Below are positions 45,879-55,291 of a stretch of DNA of 64,000 nucleotides, piece by piece. The DNA is from Paenibacillus sp. FSL K6-0276 (GTDB lineage: Bacteria; Bacillota; Bacilli; Paenibacillales; Paenibacillaceae). The position numbers and the translations under genes are program-made. Position 1 is the stretch's first letter; the number at the start of each line of letters is the position of its first letter. The stretch is from the NCBI RefSeq assembly GCF_037977235.1, contig NZ_CP150276.1:868001-932000 (forward strand), given 5' to 3'. The notes beneath the pieces are model-generated. The model was given only the letters and a program-made list of their open reading frames with translations, made no database searches and was not told the DNA's origin.

Positions 45879-46301
45879 ATGAGCAAACCTTTAGTTTATT
45901 TTCTTTGTACAGGAAACTCTTGTCGTAGTCAGATTGCGGATGGATTCTTGAAAGCACTAGGTGGAGATCGTTATGAAGTGAAAAGTGCTGGCTTAGAATC
46001 ACATGGATTAAACCCTAGAGCCGTTCTGGTGATGCAAGAGGCAGGTATTGATATATCCAACCATACTTCTGATGTCATCGAACCTGAAATTTTGGAATAT
46101 GCAGATTATGTGATTACACTTTGTGGTCATGCGGATGAGCATTGCCCAGTGATTACGAATCCAAATGTAGTGAAATGGCACTGGGGATTTGATGATCCAG
46201 CAAAAGCAACAGGAACCGAAGAAGAAATTTGGGCTCAATTCCGAAAGGTACGAGATTCCATTCAATCTAGAATTGAAACATTCTTAATTGAAGGAGAATA
46301 A
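45879..46301 (+). CDS. arsC: Arsenate reductase, thioredoxin-coupled
   Basis: 140 residues of the low-molecular-weight phosphatase fold. P-loop CTGNSCRS with nucleophile Cys10 and Cys15; redox relay Cys82 (TLCGHAD) and Cys89 (EHCPV), the three-cysteine arrangement of the S. aureus/B. subtilis type. It reduces As(V) to As(III) for export by Acr3, recycled by thioredoxin rather than glutaredoxin, so it does not itself need the glutathione made by the downstream gshAB gene. A terminator follows. Confidence 0.97.
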   Translation: MSKPLVYFLCTGNSCRSQIADGFLKALGGDRYEVKSAGLESHGLNPRAVLVMQEAGIDISNHTSDVIEPEILEYADYVITLCGHADEHCPVITNPNVVKWHWGFDDPAKATGTEEEIWAQFRKVRDSIQSRIETFLIEGE

Positions 46302-46313
46302 ATGGAGCTTCGA

Positions 46314-46337
46314 ACCGACCCTAAGGGTCGGTTTTTA
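46314..46337 (+). terminator. Intrinsic terminator of arsRBC
   Basis: ACCGACCC (46314-46321) and GGGTCGGT (46325-46332), 3-nt loop, T run. Confidence 0.85.
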
Positions 46338-46363
46338 AATTAAATGAAGAAGGAGTACTAGAC

Positions 46364-47716
46364 ATGAAGGACTTGAAGGACATGAACGATTTGACTCAGG
46401 GTCCTATTATGCCTACCTTAATGAAATTAACGCTTCCCATTATTGCAACTAATTTCATCTCCACCACCTATGGTCTAGTCGATATGATTTGGGTTGGAAG
46501 ATTAGGAAGTGGTCCTGTTGCTGCGATTGGCACGGCGAGTTTTTTCATTAATCTAGCGATTGCATTATCTACCATGATTACGATCGGTACTGGGATTAAG
46601 GTGGCACATTGTATGGGATCTGGTCAGGGAGAGAAGGCTAAATCTTATATAAAGAACGGATTTATGATGTCTATTTTATTAGGGCTTCTCTATATGAGCT
46701 TAGTCCTGTTGACCAAGAATCAGTTGATTGGTTTTTTTGATCTTGGAAGTGATGAAGTAGAACGGATGGCTAGACAATTTCTAATGATTTCGATATTTGG
46801 ATCGGTATTTTCCATCGTGAATACTTTGTTTGCAACACTCTTAAACTCTATGGGCAATAGTAAACAACCGTTTCAGATCTTCTCCATCGGTCTTATGGTT
46901 AATATCGTACTTGATCCGTTTTTAATTTTTGGAGTGGGTAGTTTTGAGGGATGGGGAGTAGCAGGGGCAGCTACTGCAACATTAACGGCGAATATCTTAG
47001 TTACGGCTCTTTTTATCATGAAGACAAGAAAGTCAGAAATCATTTCTAACACTACAGCGTGGGACAGTCGCCAAATGAAAGAAGTAATCCGCATGGGGCT
47101 TCCAATAACGATCCAACGGGTCACCTTTACGATCATATCGATCATCATTGCCAAGATCATTGTACGTTTTGGAGCGGATGCTATTGCGGTTCAAAAAGTA
47201 GGAATCCAAATTGAATCCATTTCCTATATGACCATTGGAGGACTACAGGGAGCTATCGCCGCTTTTTTTGGTCAAAATTATGGAGCACGTCGATTGGATC
47301 GTATTGGGCAGGGTTATCGTCAGGCCTTGATCTTAACATCCATCTTCGGTGTGATCGTATCACTTATATTTATTGCGTTCCCGCAGCAGCTATTTTCATT
47401 GTTTTTATCGGATCAGACAAGTCTGGAATTAGGCGCGGATTATATGCGGATCATCGGTTACTCACAATTGTTCATGTGTATGGAATTGATGACAGTGGGT
47501 GCGTTTAACGGCATTGGGCAAACCCATATTCCGCCGATATTCAGTATTACATTTACTGCACTCCGAATACCGCTAGCCTTGATCTTATCTGAACCTTTTG
47601 GCTTAAATGGGGTGTGGATGTCGATTGCTCTAAGCAGTGTGTTCAAGGGAGTTGTTCTTGTGTTCTGGTTTAGGAGATCTTTGTTCAGAATGAATAAACA
47701 GCAGGTAAATATTTAA
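46364..47716 (+). CDS. MATE family efflux transporter
   Basis: 450 residues, twelve membrane helices in two homologous halves. N-terminal block GPIMPTLMKLTLPIIATNFI and the GLVDMIWVGRLGSGPVAAIG motif identify the MATE (DinF/NorM) superfamily. GAAGGAG precedes the ATG. It follows the ars terminator by 27 nt and precedes gshAB by 19 nt, so it is probably co-transcribed with gshAB; export of a glutathione-linked or toxic compound is possible but not shown. Confidence 0.92.
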   Translation: MKDLKDMNDLTQGPIMPTLMKLTLPIIATNFISTTYGLVDMIWVGRLGSGPVAAIGTASFFINLAIALSTMITIGTGIKVAHCMGSGQGEKAKSYIKNGFMMSILLGLLYMSLVLLTKNQLIGFFDLGSDEVERMARQFLMISIFGSVFSIVNTLFATLLNSMGNSKQPFQIFSIGLMVNIVLDPFLIFGVGSFEGWGVAGAATATLTANILVTALFIMKTRKSEIISNTTAWDSRQMKEVIRMGLPITIQRVTFTIISIIIAKIIVRFGADAIAVQKVGIQIESISYMTIGGLQGAIAAFFGQNYGARRLDRIGQGYRQALILTSIFGVIVSLIFIAFPQQLFSLFLSDQTSLELGADYMRIIGYSQLFMCMELMTVGAFNGIGQTHIPPIFSITFTALRIPLALILSEPFGLNGVWMSIALSSVFKGVVLVFWFRRSLFRMNKQQVNI

Positions 47717-47735
47717 GCAAAGGATGATAGTAGAC

Positions 47736-50066
47736 ATGGCATTATTGAATCGTAAACTCATACAGCTTCTGATGGATCACCATTTAAATAAGGAACTTTT
47801 CCACGGGCAATTTGGTTTAGAAAAAGAAAATGTCAGAGTTGATCCAGAGGGAAGACTTGCGCTGACTCCGCATCCTAAAGCTTTTGGCAACAAAATGGAG
47901 AACCCCTATATTCAAACCGATTTCTCAGAGAGTCAAATTGAAATGGTCACACCCTCTTTTGATTCTATTACAGAGACTTATAGTTTTATGGAGGCACTGC
48001 AGGATATTGTCTCGCTTGAGCTTAATGAAGAATACCTGTGGCCAAGCAGCAATCCTCCTATGTTACCGAATGATAAGGACATTCCCATTGCCAAGATGGG
48101 TAATCCTGTAGAGGATGAATATAGACATCAGCTAGCCGACAAGTATGGTCGCAAAAGACAATTGCTGAGCGGAATTCATTATAATTTCTCTTTTGACGAA
48201 CAATTTCTTAGACAGCTTCATGACATAGTAGATCCACAAGAGAGCTTTAAAGACTTCAAAGATGCTACCTATTTAAAAGTAGCCCGTAACCTATTGCGGT
48301 ACCGCTGGCTTCTCATCTATTTAACAGGTGCCAGTCCTGTTTTTGATAAGACTTATATGGAACAATGTGTGGCACGGGGTGAGTCGGATGACGAAAAAAG
48401 CTTTTATTATCTAAATATGAATTCACTTCGGAATAGCGAATGCGGGTATCGGAATGAAAAACCTCTCTATGTGTCTTTTGATTCGCTTACGGACTATGTG
48501 CATGATTTGAAATCGTTGATTGAATCCGAAGAATTACTAAGTATAAAAGAGTTTTATAGTCCGGTTAGATTGAAGACAGCAAGAGGAAAACATCCTTTAG
48601 AGGAGCTGCTACAAGATGGAATTGCCTACCTGGAGCTTCGTTTTATTGACCTGAATCCACTCTACAAAATAGGAATCAGCAAAGAAACGATGATTTTCAT
48701 TCATCTGTTTATCCTGTATATGCTGCTGAAAGAGGACGAACCGTTCGGAGTAGAGGATCAGAAGATGGCAAACCTTAATCATGATCAACTGATCATGGAG
48801 GGAATAAAGGGATGCTTACATGATTACGGAGATTTTTGTACAACGATGGAACAGAAAGCATTAACTTGTATTCAAGAAATGCAGGATATGATACAGCTGT
48901 TGAAACCTGAAGATGAAGAGTTCTCGAACGTTCTGAATGGAGCTAAGGATAAGATTCTAGATCCAGATCGGAGTTTTGCGGCCATTGTGAAGTCGGAAGT
49001 TCAGCAATCCTCTTTTGTAAAATATCATCTGAATAAAGCTAAACAATATGCTAAGGAAAGTCTTCAGAACGGATATCGATTTGTCGGATATGAGGATCTG
49101 GAGCTGTCTACACAGCTACTATTGAAGGCAGCAGTTAAACGTGGCATTAAGTTTCAATTGATCGATAGGGAGGAGAATTTCGTAGTACTTACTAAAGGAG
49201 ATCATAAAGAATACGTTAAGCAAGCTACGAAGACATCCCTAGATTCTTACAGCACGGTACTAATTATGGAGAATAAGATTGTTACGAAGAAAGTCCTTAG
49301 CCAACAAGGAATCCGCGTTCCCACAGGAGAGGCTTTTCGAAATCTTGAAGAGGCTATGAATGCCTATAGAACTTACTGCAACAAGGCAATCGTGATCAAG
49401 CCTAAATCAACGAATTTTGGACTCGGCATTACTATTTTTACAGATGAATTCTCCAAAGAAGATTATCAAAAAGCCTTCGAAATCGCCTTCGAACATGATC
49501 GAACAGTACTGCTTGAGGAATTTATGACAGGGAAAGAATATCGTTTTCTAGTCATGGGCGATGAAGTAGTTGGAGTATTGCACCGGGTTCCTGCGAATGT
49601 GGTCGGAGATGGTCTACATACGATAGAACAGTTGGTTCATGAGAAGAACAAGGATCTGCTAAGAGGCCAAGGATATAAGACTCCTCTTGAGAAAATTCAG
49701 ATTGGTGAAGCAGAAGGGATGTTCTTGAAGAACCATGCTCAGGCTTGGAGCGATATCCCTCCTTTAAATCAGGTCATCTATCTGCGGGAGAATTCTAATA
49801 TTAGCACGGGTGGAGACAGCTTAGACTTTACGGATGAGATTCCGGATAGCTATAAAGAAATTGCCATTCATTCAGCTAAAGCTGCGGGGGCTACTTTTTG
49901 TGGAGTAGATATGATGATTGATAACATCAAGGAAAACGCCACCGATACCAATTACAGCATTATTGAGATCAATTTTAATCCAGCGATTCATATTCACTGT
50001 TACCCTTATAAAGGGAAGAATCGAAAGGCGGATGAACGGATTCTGGATTTATTATTTGGGGAATAG
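47736..50066 (+). CDS. gshAB: Bifunctional glutamate-cysteine ligase / glutathione synthetase (GshAB)
   Basis: 776 residues. The N-terminal half is GshA-like (GQFGLEKENVRVDPEGRLA, QTDFSESQIEMVTPSF, SGIHYNFSF, YLELRFIDLNPL) and the C-terminal half is an ATP-grasp glutathione synthetase (AIVIKPKSTNFGLGI, LLEEFMTGKEYRFLV, GVDMMIDN, IIEINFNPAIHIHCYP). The fused enzyme makes glutathione from Glu, Cys and Gly. Such fusions occur in Streptococcus, Listeria and some Bacilli, often by transfer. ATG 47736 has AAAGG upstream; the ATG at 47724 overlaps it. It sits behind the ars and MATE genes although this organism also encodes bacillithiol synthesis. Confidence 0.96.
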   Translation: MALLNRKLIQLLMDHHLNKELFHGQFGLEKENVRVDPEGRLALTPHPKAFGNKMENPYIQTDFSESQIEMVTPSFDSITETYSFMEALQDIVSLELNEEYLWPSSNPPMLPNDKDIPIAKMGNPVEDEYRHQLADKYGRKRQLLSGIHYNFSFDEQFLRQLHDIVDPQESFKDFKDATYLKVARNLLRYRWLLIYLTGASPVFDKTYMEQCVARGESDDEKSFYYLNMNSLRNSECGYRNEKPLYVSFDSLTDYVHDLKSLIESEELLSIKEFYSPVRLKTARGKHPLEELLQDGIAYLELRFIDLNPLYKIGISKETMIFIHLFILYMLLKEDEPFGVEDQKMANLNHDQLIMEGIKGCLHDYGDFCTTMEQKALTCIQEMQDMIQLLKPEDEEFSNVLNGAKDKILDPDRSFAAIVKSEVQQSSFVKYHLNKAKQYAKESLQNGYRFVGYEDLELSTQLLLKAAVKRGIKFQLIDREENFVVLTKGDHKEYVKQATKTSLDSYSTVLIMENKIVTKKVLSQQGIRVPTGEAFRNLEEAMNAYRTYCNKAIVIKPKSTNFGLGITIFTDEFSKEDYQKAFEIAFEHDRTVLLEEFMTGKEYRFLVMGDEVVGVLHRVPANVVGDGLHTIEQLVHEKNKDLLRGQGYKTPLEKIQIGEAEGMFLKNHAQAWSDIPPLNQVIYLRENSNISTGGDSLDFTDEIPDSYKEIAIHSAKAAGATFCGVDMMIDNIKENATDTNYSIIEINFNPAIHIHCYPYKGKNRKADERILDLLFGE

Positions 50067-50083
50067 AAAGAACAAACTTAATG

Positions 50084-50116
50084 AAGCTCAACCAGTATTT
50101 TGGGTTGAGCTTTTAC
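50084..50116 (+). terminator. Intrinsic terminator
   Basis: AAGCTCAACC (50084-50093) and GGTTGAGCTT (50103-50112), followed by TTTACTTTT. Confidence 0.85.
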
Positions 50117-50205
50117 TTTTAATTGAGCCGATTCCGGCTTGATTTCCACTTCCGTGTGACACTCTTGTAACAGAGATTCGATACGATAGGTTACGAGGTG
50201 AGAAA

Positions 50206-51537
50206 ATGAAGAAATCTAAAGCTTTTATCGTGTTGATCTTATTGTTGGTCGTGGGATGCAGTTCAGTACCACCGCAAGCCAATCAAGAACTGAGGAAAGA
50301 AGAGAAGAAAGAAGAGAAGAAAGAAGAGAAGAAAGAAGAGAAGAAAGAAGAGAAGAAGGAAGTGAAGCAAGAAAGGAATGAGAAGCTAGCCTTCTGGGAT
50401 GTTCAGAGAAAAGGAACGAATTTCATGAATTCAAAATCTTTACCGGAAAACTATGAAGCCGCCAAAGAGCAGAATATTGAATTCATTCGTTTGGCACCAG
50501 ATAAATGGGCAAAAGACAGTGACTACTTATTTAATGACAAACCGGATACGAACCCGGATAAAGATTTTCTAATAGGGAATGCAGATAAGTATGAAGGGAT
50601 TGTTGCGGAGGATTTTGCCGCGTTAGAAGCGGACTTAGATGCAGCTGAGGCTCGGGGCTCCAAAGTGGTGCTAACCGTCCTCAGTCTCCCTGGAGATCGC
50701 TGGAGGCAGTTCAACAATTATAAAAATGATGATCGGATATGGAAAGATTTCAGTTATCATGAACAAGCGGCAGTGTTTTGGAGAGATCTAGCAAGTCGAT
50801 TGAAAGATCACCCTGCATTGATCGGTTATAACCTGATTAATGAGCCACATCCAGAGACTGCTACGGGATTTCATGATTTCTGGACACAGGATTACAACGA
50901 ATGGTATAGCTCAGTGGAGAACACCCCTGCGGATTTGAATCTTTTGTATGAGACGATAGTGACCGCTATACGTACCGTAGATTCCAAGACACCAATTATC
51001 GTAAATTCTGGCCTGTATGCTACACCTTGGGCCTTTAAATATTTGAAACCGATCAAAGACGAGAATGTGTTGTATGCTTTTCATATGTACGAGCCTTACG
51101 AGCTAACCAGTCAAAATAAGAAAAAAGGGTTAACCTATGAATATCCTGGGACGATAAAGGTCGGGGAAGATAAAACAGAAAAAGCTTTTAACAAGGAAGC
51201 CTTAAAGGAATTTCTAGAACCTGTTGCGCAGTGGGCAAAGGAACATAACATACCCGCAAATCGGATTGTTGCAGAAGAATTTGGAACGAATCAACTAGTA
51301 AAAGGTGCAGATCAATATATGGCTGATTTAATTTCGATTTTCGATGATTTCGGTTGGCACTGGGCGTTCTATGCGTTTCGTGAGGATACTTGGGACGGTA
51401 TGGATTATGAACTGGGCAATCAACCTCCAACGTGGGAATATTGGCAAGCAATAGAGAAAGGCGAACAGCCTCCTCGGAAAGCAGTGGATAACCCGATATG
51501 GGAAGTATTGAAGAAAGGACTTGAAAGAAAGGAGTAA
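50206..51537 (+). CDS. GH5 glycoside hydrolase lipoprotein
   Basis: 443 residues. Lipobox VVGC (Cys18) anchors it outside the membrane; residues about 29-54 are an EEKK tandem repeat forming a charged spacer, encoded by 12-bp repeats (about 50295-50358). The GH5-type barrel follows, with acid/base Glu213 (NLINEPHPE) and nucleophile Glu358 (IVAEEFGTN). Substrate could be a beta-glucan or mannan; the subfamily is not certain. A two-component pair follows within 10 nt of its stop, so enzyme and sensor are one operon. The repeat tract is a likely slippage hot spot. Confidence 0.87.
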   Translation: MKKSKAFIVLILLLVVGCSSVPPQANQELRKEEKKEEKKEEKKEEKKEEKKEVKQERNEKLAFWDVQRKGTNFMNSKSLPENYEAAKEQNIEFIRLAPDKWAKDSDYLFNDKPDTNPDKDFLIGNADKYEGIVAEDFAALEADLDAAEARGSKVVLTVLSLPGDRWRQFNNYKNDDRIWKDFSYHEQAAVFWRDLASRLKDHPALIGYNLINEPHPETATGFHDFWTQDYNEWYSSVENTPADLNLLYETIVTAIRTVDSKTPIIVNSGLYATPWAFKYLKPIKDENVLYAFHMYEPYELTSQNKKKGLTYEYPGTIKVGEDKTEKAFNKEALKEFLEPVAQWAKEHNIPANRIVAEEFGTNQLVKGADQYMADLISIFDDFGWHWAFYAFREDTWDGMDYELGNQPPTWEYWQAIEKGEQPPRKAVDNPIWEVLKKGLERKE

Positions 51538-51547
51538 TTGATGCTAC

Positions 51548-52195
51548 TTGAACATTCTAATTGCGGATGATGAGAAACATATGATCACTATATTGAAGAC
51601 TTATTTTGAAAAAGAAGGCTATAACGTTTGGGTAGCTGCGGATGGGGAGGAGGCGCTTGAGCTCTTTTTTTCGAATCGAATCGATCTTGTGGTACTGGAT
51701 TGGATGATGCCTAAGCGAAGCGGGATTGAGGTTTGTAATGAAATCAAGAAAGTTAGTCTAGCCAAGGTGGTGATGCTGACCGCGCGATCTTCCCATGACG
51801 ATGAATTTAGCGCTTTAGATATAGGTGCAGATGAATATATAAGAAAACCATTTGATCCACGGATTTTAATGCTTAGAATCAAAAAAATGCTAGGGACCGA
51901 AAAAGTAGCTGCTATACGTGACTTAGAGATCGATTTTGAGCGAAAGAAAGTGTACAAGAATGGGGAGGAACTGGCTCTTTATAAAAAAGAATTTGAATTG
52001 CTAACCTTCCTATATGAGAATAAAGGCCGAATTTTGTCCAGAGATTCTTTGTTATCTTCCGTTTGGGGGATGGATTACCTTGGCGAAGAAAGAACCGTCG
52101 ATACACATATCAAGAGATTGCGCGATAAGATTGGGGCTGACCACGTAATCACACACAGGGGAATGGGGTACAGCTTCCATGATGAAAATCAATAA
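51548..52195 (+). CDS. OmpR/VanR-type response regulator
   Basis: 215 residues. REC domain with acidic pair in IADDEK, phospho-acceptor Asp51 (VVLDWMMPKRSG), switch Thr/Lys in MLTARS and IRKPF, and a C-terminal winged helix (LALYKKEFELLTFLYENKGR ... RTVDTHIKRLRDKIG). The frame has only a TTG start at 51548, 14 nt from GAAAGGAG, longer than ideal. A nearby ATG (51541) is in another frame and encodes 9 codons. It overlaps the kinase gene by 17 nt. Confidence 0.92.
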   Translation: MNILIADDEKHMITILKTYFEKEGYNVWVAADGEEALELFFSNRIDLVVLDWMMPKRSGIEVCNEIKKVSLAKVVMLTARSSHDDEFSALDIGADEYIRKPFDPRILMLRIKKMLGTEKVAAIRDLEIDFERKKVYKNGEELALYKKEFELLTFLYENKGRILSRDSLLSSVWGMDYLGEERTVDTHIKRLRDKIGADHVITHRGMGYSFHDENQ

Positions 52196-53573
52196 AATAA
52201 GCACCAAGTTATTGATTATGGTAAGTATCATTCTGCTGATTGTGTTTGGGACGTCCTATTTATTGCATAATTATTTCTCGTCTGATTATTACTTGTACAA
52301 AATGAAAACCAAGATTAATGCCATCTATGACGAAGTAAAGGATCTCAGTCTGGATCAGCTCGTGGAGAATGAAACGTCGATCGAGAACAATAACAACGTA
52401 ACGATTGTTAGGGTTAAAAACAACGGAAGCGTAGCAGAAATTAACGATAATTTACAATTTGCTCTGTTTAAAGATAAGGTGGCCCTTAATAAGTTCTGGA
52501 TCACGGAAGAAGTCTTGCAGAAGGTAAACGAAGGGAATACGGTCAATCTTTTATTTAATCAGGGGAAATTGAAGTCCAGTCTGTTAACGAAAATATACGA
52601 GCAGGATGGCAGTCTGATCCTCATAGGAACTGTGGTTGTACACAATACAGATGCCTTGAACATCGTAAATCAATTCAGCTTCTATTCTATTCTTTTGGGC
52701 ATAATTATCAGTTTGCTGTTAGTGGCCTATTTTTCGAAAAAGATCATTACCCCATTAGAGCAGTTACAGGATGTGGCGAAGGATATCTCCAATCTCGATT
52801 TTAAACAAGTGACGATTAAATCGGGGGATGAAATCGAAGAATTATCCAAAAGCATAAACCAGATGAGTCAGCGTTTGAAAAGCGCCCATACAGAGCTAGA
52901 GAAGAAAAATCAAAGCTTAAACACATTGATCTCAAGCATTTCACACGAGGTGAAGACACCGTTATCCTTAATCCAAGCTTATACCATCGGGATTCAAGAC
53001 GATCTGGATAATGGAACGTATACGGATATCATTTTGGAACAGGTGAAGTATACGTCTGATATGGTGGATTACTTAATTAAACTGTCCAAGATCCAAAAGA
53101 CCGAAGTGCATAAAGAGAAATTTGATCTTAAAGAGCTTCTGCTCAAAGTGATCTCACAATATAATATTACGCTTAAAAATAAAAACCTGACCTTACAGAC
53201 TGACTTCCATTCAGCTGAACGATCCATCGTTGAAGAGGATATCAGCCAAATGGAGATTGTATTCAATAACTTAATTAGTAATGCCATTAAATATGGGGAA
53301 GAGAATATCTTTGCAATCTCACTAGCGGGTGATACCACCGATACACTAAAATTCACTATCACTAATAAAACCACGCGCTTGAAAGAGGAGCATTTAGCGT
53401 ATATCTGGGACCCGTTCTATGTTATCGAGGAGTCTCGGAATAAAGAAATCTCCGGAACTGGACTTGGCCTGTCTATCGTCGCGGAGATTCTAGCTAAAAA
53501 TGATCTGAAATACGAAGCCATATTAGAGGATTCGTATATTAGTTTTAGTGTTTGGTTTGATGTTAAGGATTGA
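52179..53573 (+). CDS. Membrane histidine kinase partner of the OmpR-type regulator
   Basis: 464 residues. Helix 1 (about 9-30), an extracellular sensor of about 130 residues, helix 2 (about 166-188), HAMP, HisKA with phospho-acceptor His in SISHEVKTPLSLIQAY, and HATPase with N-box NNLISNAIKYGEEN and G-box GTGLGLSIVAEIL. Signals unknown; its coupling to a GH5 lipoprotein suggests sensing of the wall or of plant-derived oligosaccharide (inference). Start is one of two adjacent ATGs inside the regulator gene. A palindromic repeat lies 74 nt downstream. Confidence 0.93.
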   Translation: MMKINKISTKLLIMVSIILLIVFGTSYLLHNYFSSDYYLYKMKTKINAIYDEVKDLSLDQLVENETSIENNNNVTIVRVKNNGSVAEINDNLQFALFKDKVALNKFWITEEVLQKVNEGNTVNLLFNQGKLKSSLLTKIYEQDGSLILIGTVVVHNTDALNIVNQFSFYSILLGIIISLLLVAYFSKKIITPLEQLQDVAKDISNLDFKQVTIKSGDEIEELSKSINQMSQRLKSAHTELEKKNQSLNTLISSISHEVKTPLSLIQAYTIGIQDDLDNGTYTDIILEQVKYTSDMVDYLIKLSKIQKTEVHKEKFDLKELLLKVISQYNITLKNKNLTLQTDFHSAERSIVEEDISQMEIVFNNLISNAIKYGEENIFAISLAGDTTDTLKFTITNKTTRLKEEHLAYIWDPFYVIEESRNKEISGTGLGLSIVAEILAKNDLKYEAILEDSYISFSVWFDVKD

Positions 53574-53646
53574 TGTTAAAGTTATGTGGTTAGATTTTCC
53601 TGTTGAGGTTAGCTGTTGAAGTTTGATCTTAAAGCTTTGTACCCTT

Positions 53647-53807
53647 GAAAAGGTGAAAAGTAACGGAGGGAATTTTGGAACTGTAGGAGCGGAGCGTTCG
53701 CCTTTGTCTCCGGATGTTATCCGCTGAAGGCGGTAAAATCAAAAACATCTGGAGACAACAGCGACCGAAAGTCCAAACTTCCCGCAGTTACGCCTGTTAC
53801 CTTTTCC
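53647..53807. repeat. Dispersed long palindromic repeat, copy C (inverted)
   Basis: Opposite orientation to copies A and B: collar TTCGCCTTT ... AACAGCGACC around inner arms GTCTCCGGATGT and ACATCTGGAGAC; outer arms GTAACGGAGGGAATTTTGG and CCAAACTTCCCGCAGTTAC pair imperfectly; the edges AAAGGTGAAAAGTAAC and GTTACCTTTT extend it. It separates two convergent units. Confidence 0.8.
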
Positions 53808-53817
53808 CCGAGAACTT

Positions 53818-54451
53818 TTAATTAAGCTTCAAAAGCGCCGAATTATCAACAAAAGTAGCCGTATTAAACAACATCAATACATCCTTGATATCATTCTGAG
53901 CCATGTACTCACTGATACTCCCGTTATAATAACGGATGTCAATCACGTGGATTTCCGGTACGTGCTGAGTTAGGAAAGGAATGACACTATGCGCATAGGA
54001 GTCCTTGATGACAAGCAACTTTTCCTGTTTGACCACTTTAGGATCAAGCTGGCTTGTGATTTTCATGAGGGCATGAACGCCACCTAGGGCCATCTTTCCC
54101 TTGTGCCAGAGTAGACCAATGTTATTGGCGTGCAGCACTTTTTTGGCTAGACCGATAATGAATCTTCGTACGCCTTCTGCGAACAAGGGGATATCTACCG
54201 ACATAGAGCTAACCACAATCCACTTGCGCTGCACCGTAGTTAGCTTCGGACTACTAAGAAGTAGACCAAAACCGTAATCCGTAAAGGTAGACAGCAACAT
54301 AATTACAATGTAGACGGGTTCGCCCCAAGCATAAAAAAACTAGGCTGATTAAGAACAATATGAGGTTTTTGTTTCGCCTAGGCGAAACATAGTAGAGAGC
54401 AAGGACAGCCGGCAGAAACAGGAATAGGAAGAGTAGGCTGCTGAATACCAT
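53818..54451 (-). pseudogene. Collapsed MBOAT (AlgI-like) and DHHW gene fusion relic
   Basis: Minus strand. It starts as an AlgI-like MBOAT protein (MVFSSLLFLFLFLPAVLALY), then a T7 run near 54325-54340 causes a frameshift; the expected VFYAWGEPVYIVIMLLSTF continues in another frame. Sequence then jumps to a later MBOAT block (FAEGVRRFIIGLAKKVL) and, after GLLWHKGK, to the C-terminal end of a DHHW (AlgX-like) protein (KLLVIKDSYAHSVIPFLT, YYNGSISEYMAQNDIKDVL) to the stop. Two adjacent polysaccharide O-acetylation genes have thus been reduced by internal deletions to one broken frame. It directly abuts repeat copy C. Confidence 0.8.
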
Positions 54452-54457
54452 GGCTAA

Positions 54458-54616
54458 TTATTTTTTGGTAAACAAGGTATCGAATTCAGTCACCAGCTGA
54501 TCTGCACTCTCAGAAATCACGAATAAGATGTAATTGCCTTTTGTGATCAGCTTATAATTTTGGGCATTCTCATACTGATCCGGAAGGTATTGTTCGGTTA
54601 CTGCTGGAACAGGCGC
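54458..54616 (-). pseudogene. 3' fragment of a DUF4358 gene
   Basis: The minus-strand reading from about 54616 to TAA at 54458 gives TEQYLPDQYENAQNYKLITK then GNYILFVISESADQLVTEF, the C-terminal block of DUF4358 lipoproteins. These are regularly encoded beside MBOAT and DHHW genes, as here, where the MBOAT relic starts 7 nt further on. No N-terminal part or start remains. The 220 bp upstream (54617-54839) hold nothing I can identify. Confidence 0.65.
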
Positions 54617-54839
54617 TAAGCACTAGTTAGCTAACGTATAGAGTCTATAGAATGTTGCGCTGGGTACTTTCTCCGAATACTTTACCCAAATTTTGTGGAA
54701 ATATGTTTGAATGAGATAAGGACATTGTCGTTGTATTCACACAAATTTATGCAAAGATCTTCCTCTCTTAGCTTGCGCAATGGTTGGTTATACTGTTACT
54801 GTTAGATAGATAGTTTTGAATAGAAGGGGATTGAACGGA

Positions 54840-55280
54840 ATGATCGAAGAACTGAACAATAATGGACTACCGGAGAATTACGAGGAGTTAAAAAAAGCTG
54901 CCAACCGCTCCGCGGATTGGAGAGCACGTCTAGAAGCAGTTGAAGAACTGGGACAGACCAATCATAAACAAATTATCGATATCCTGACGCGTTTAATGGA
55001 GAGCGATCCTGTATATACAGTTCAAGAAGCTGCTTACCTTAAGCTGAAGGCATTTGGCGAAGATGTTAAAGCGCCATCTAAGAATAAACCGGAATTAGTC
55101 AAAGGCGTATCCAAAATACTCCTGAGAATCAAGAAGAGCCTGCCAAGAGATCATTCGTACGAAGATTTCAAAGAGAAGTTGAAGAAGATGAGAATCGATG
55201 TGTACGATATTTACGAAGGCGAAAAGGGCGCTGATTTTGACGCATGGCTGATGAAGATGTGGAATTCCTCGAATAAGTAA
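54840..55280 (+). CDS. Small HEAT-repeat protein
   Basis: 146 residues, helical. A HEAT_2-like pair is visible at about 15-70 (SADWRARLEAVEELGQTNHK, IIDILTRLMESDPVYTVQEAAYLKL), followed by a basic C-terminal helical part. Such proteins usually mediate protein contacts. The ATG at 54840 follows AAGGGGA by 9 nt; an earlier in-frame TTG is less likely. The SMI1-like gene follows by 11 nt, so they form an operon. Confidence 0.78.
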   Translation: MIEELNNNGLPENYEELKKAANRSADWRARLEAVEELGQTNHKQIIDILTRLMESDPVYTVQEAAYLKLKAFGEDVKAPSKNKPELVKGVSKILLRIKKSLPRDHSYEDFKEKLKKMRIDVYDIYEGEKGADFDAWLMKMWNSSNK

Positions 55281-55291
55281 AGGATGACAAC

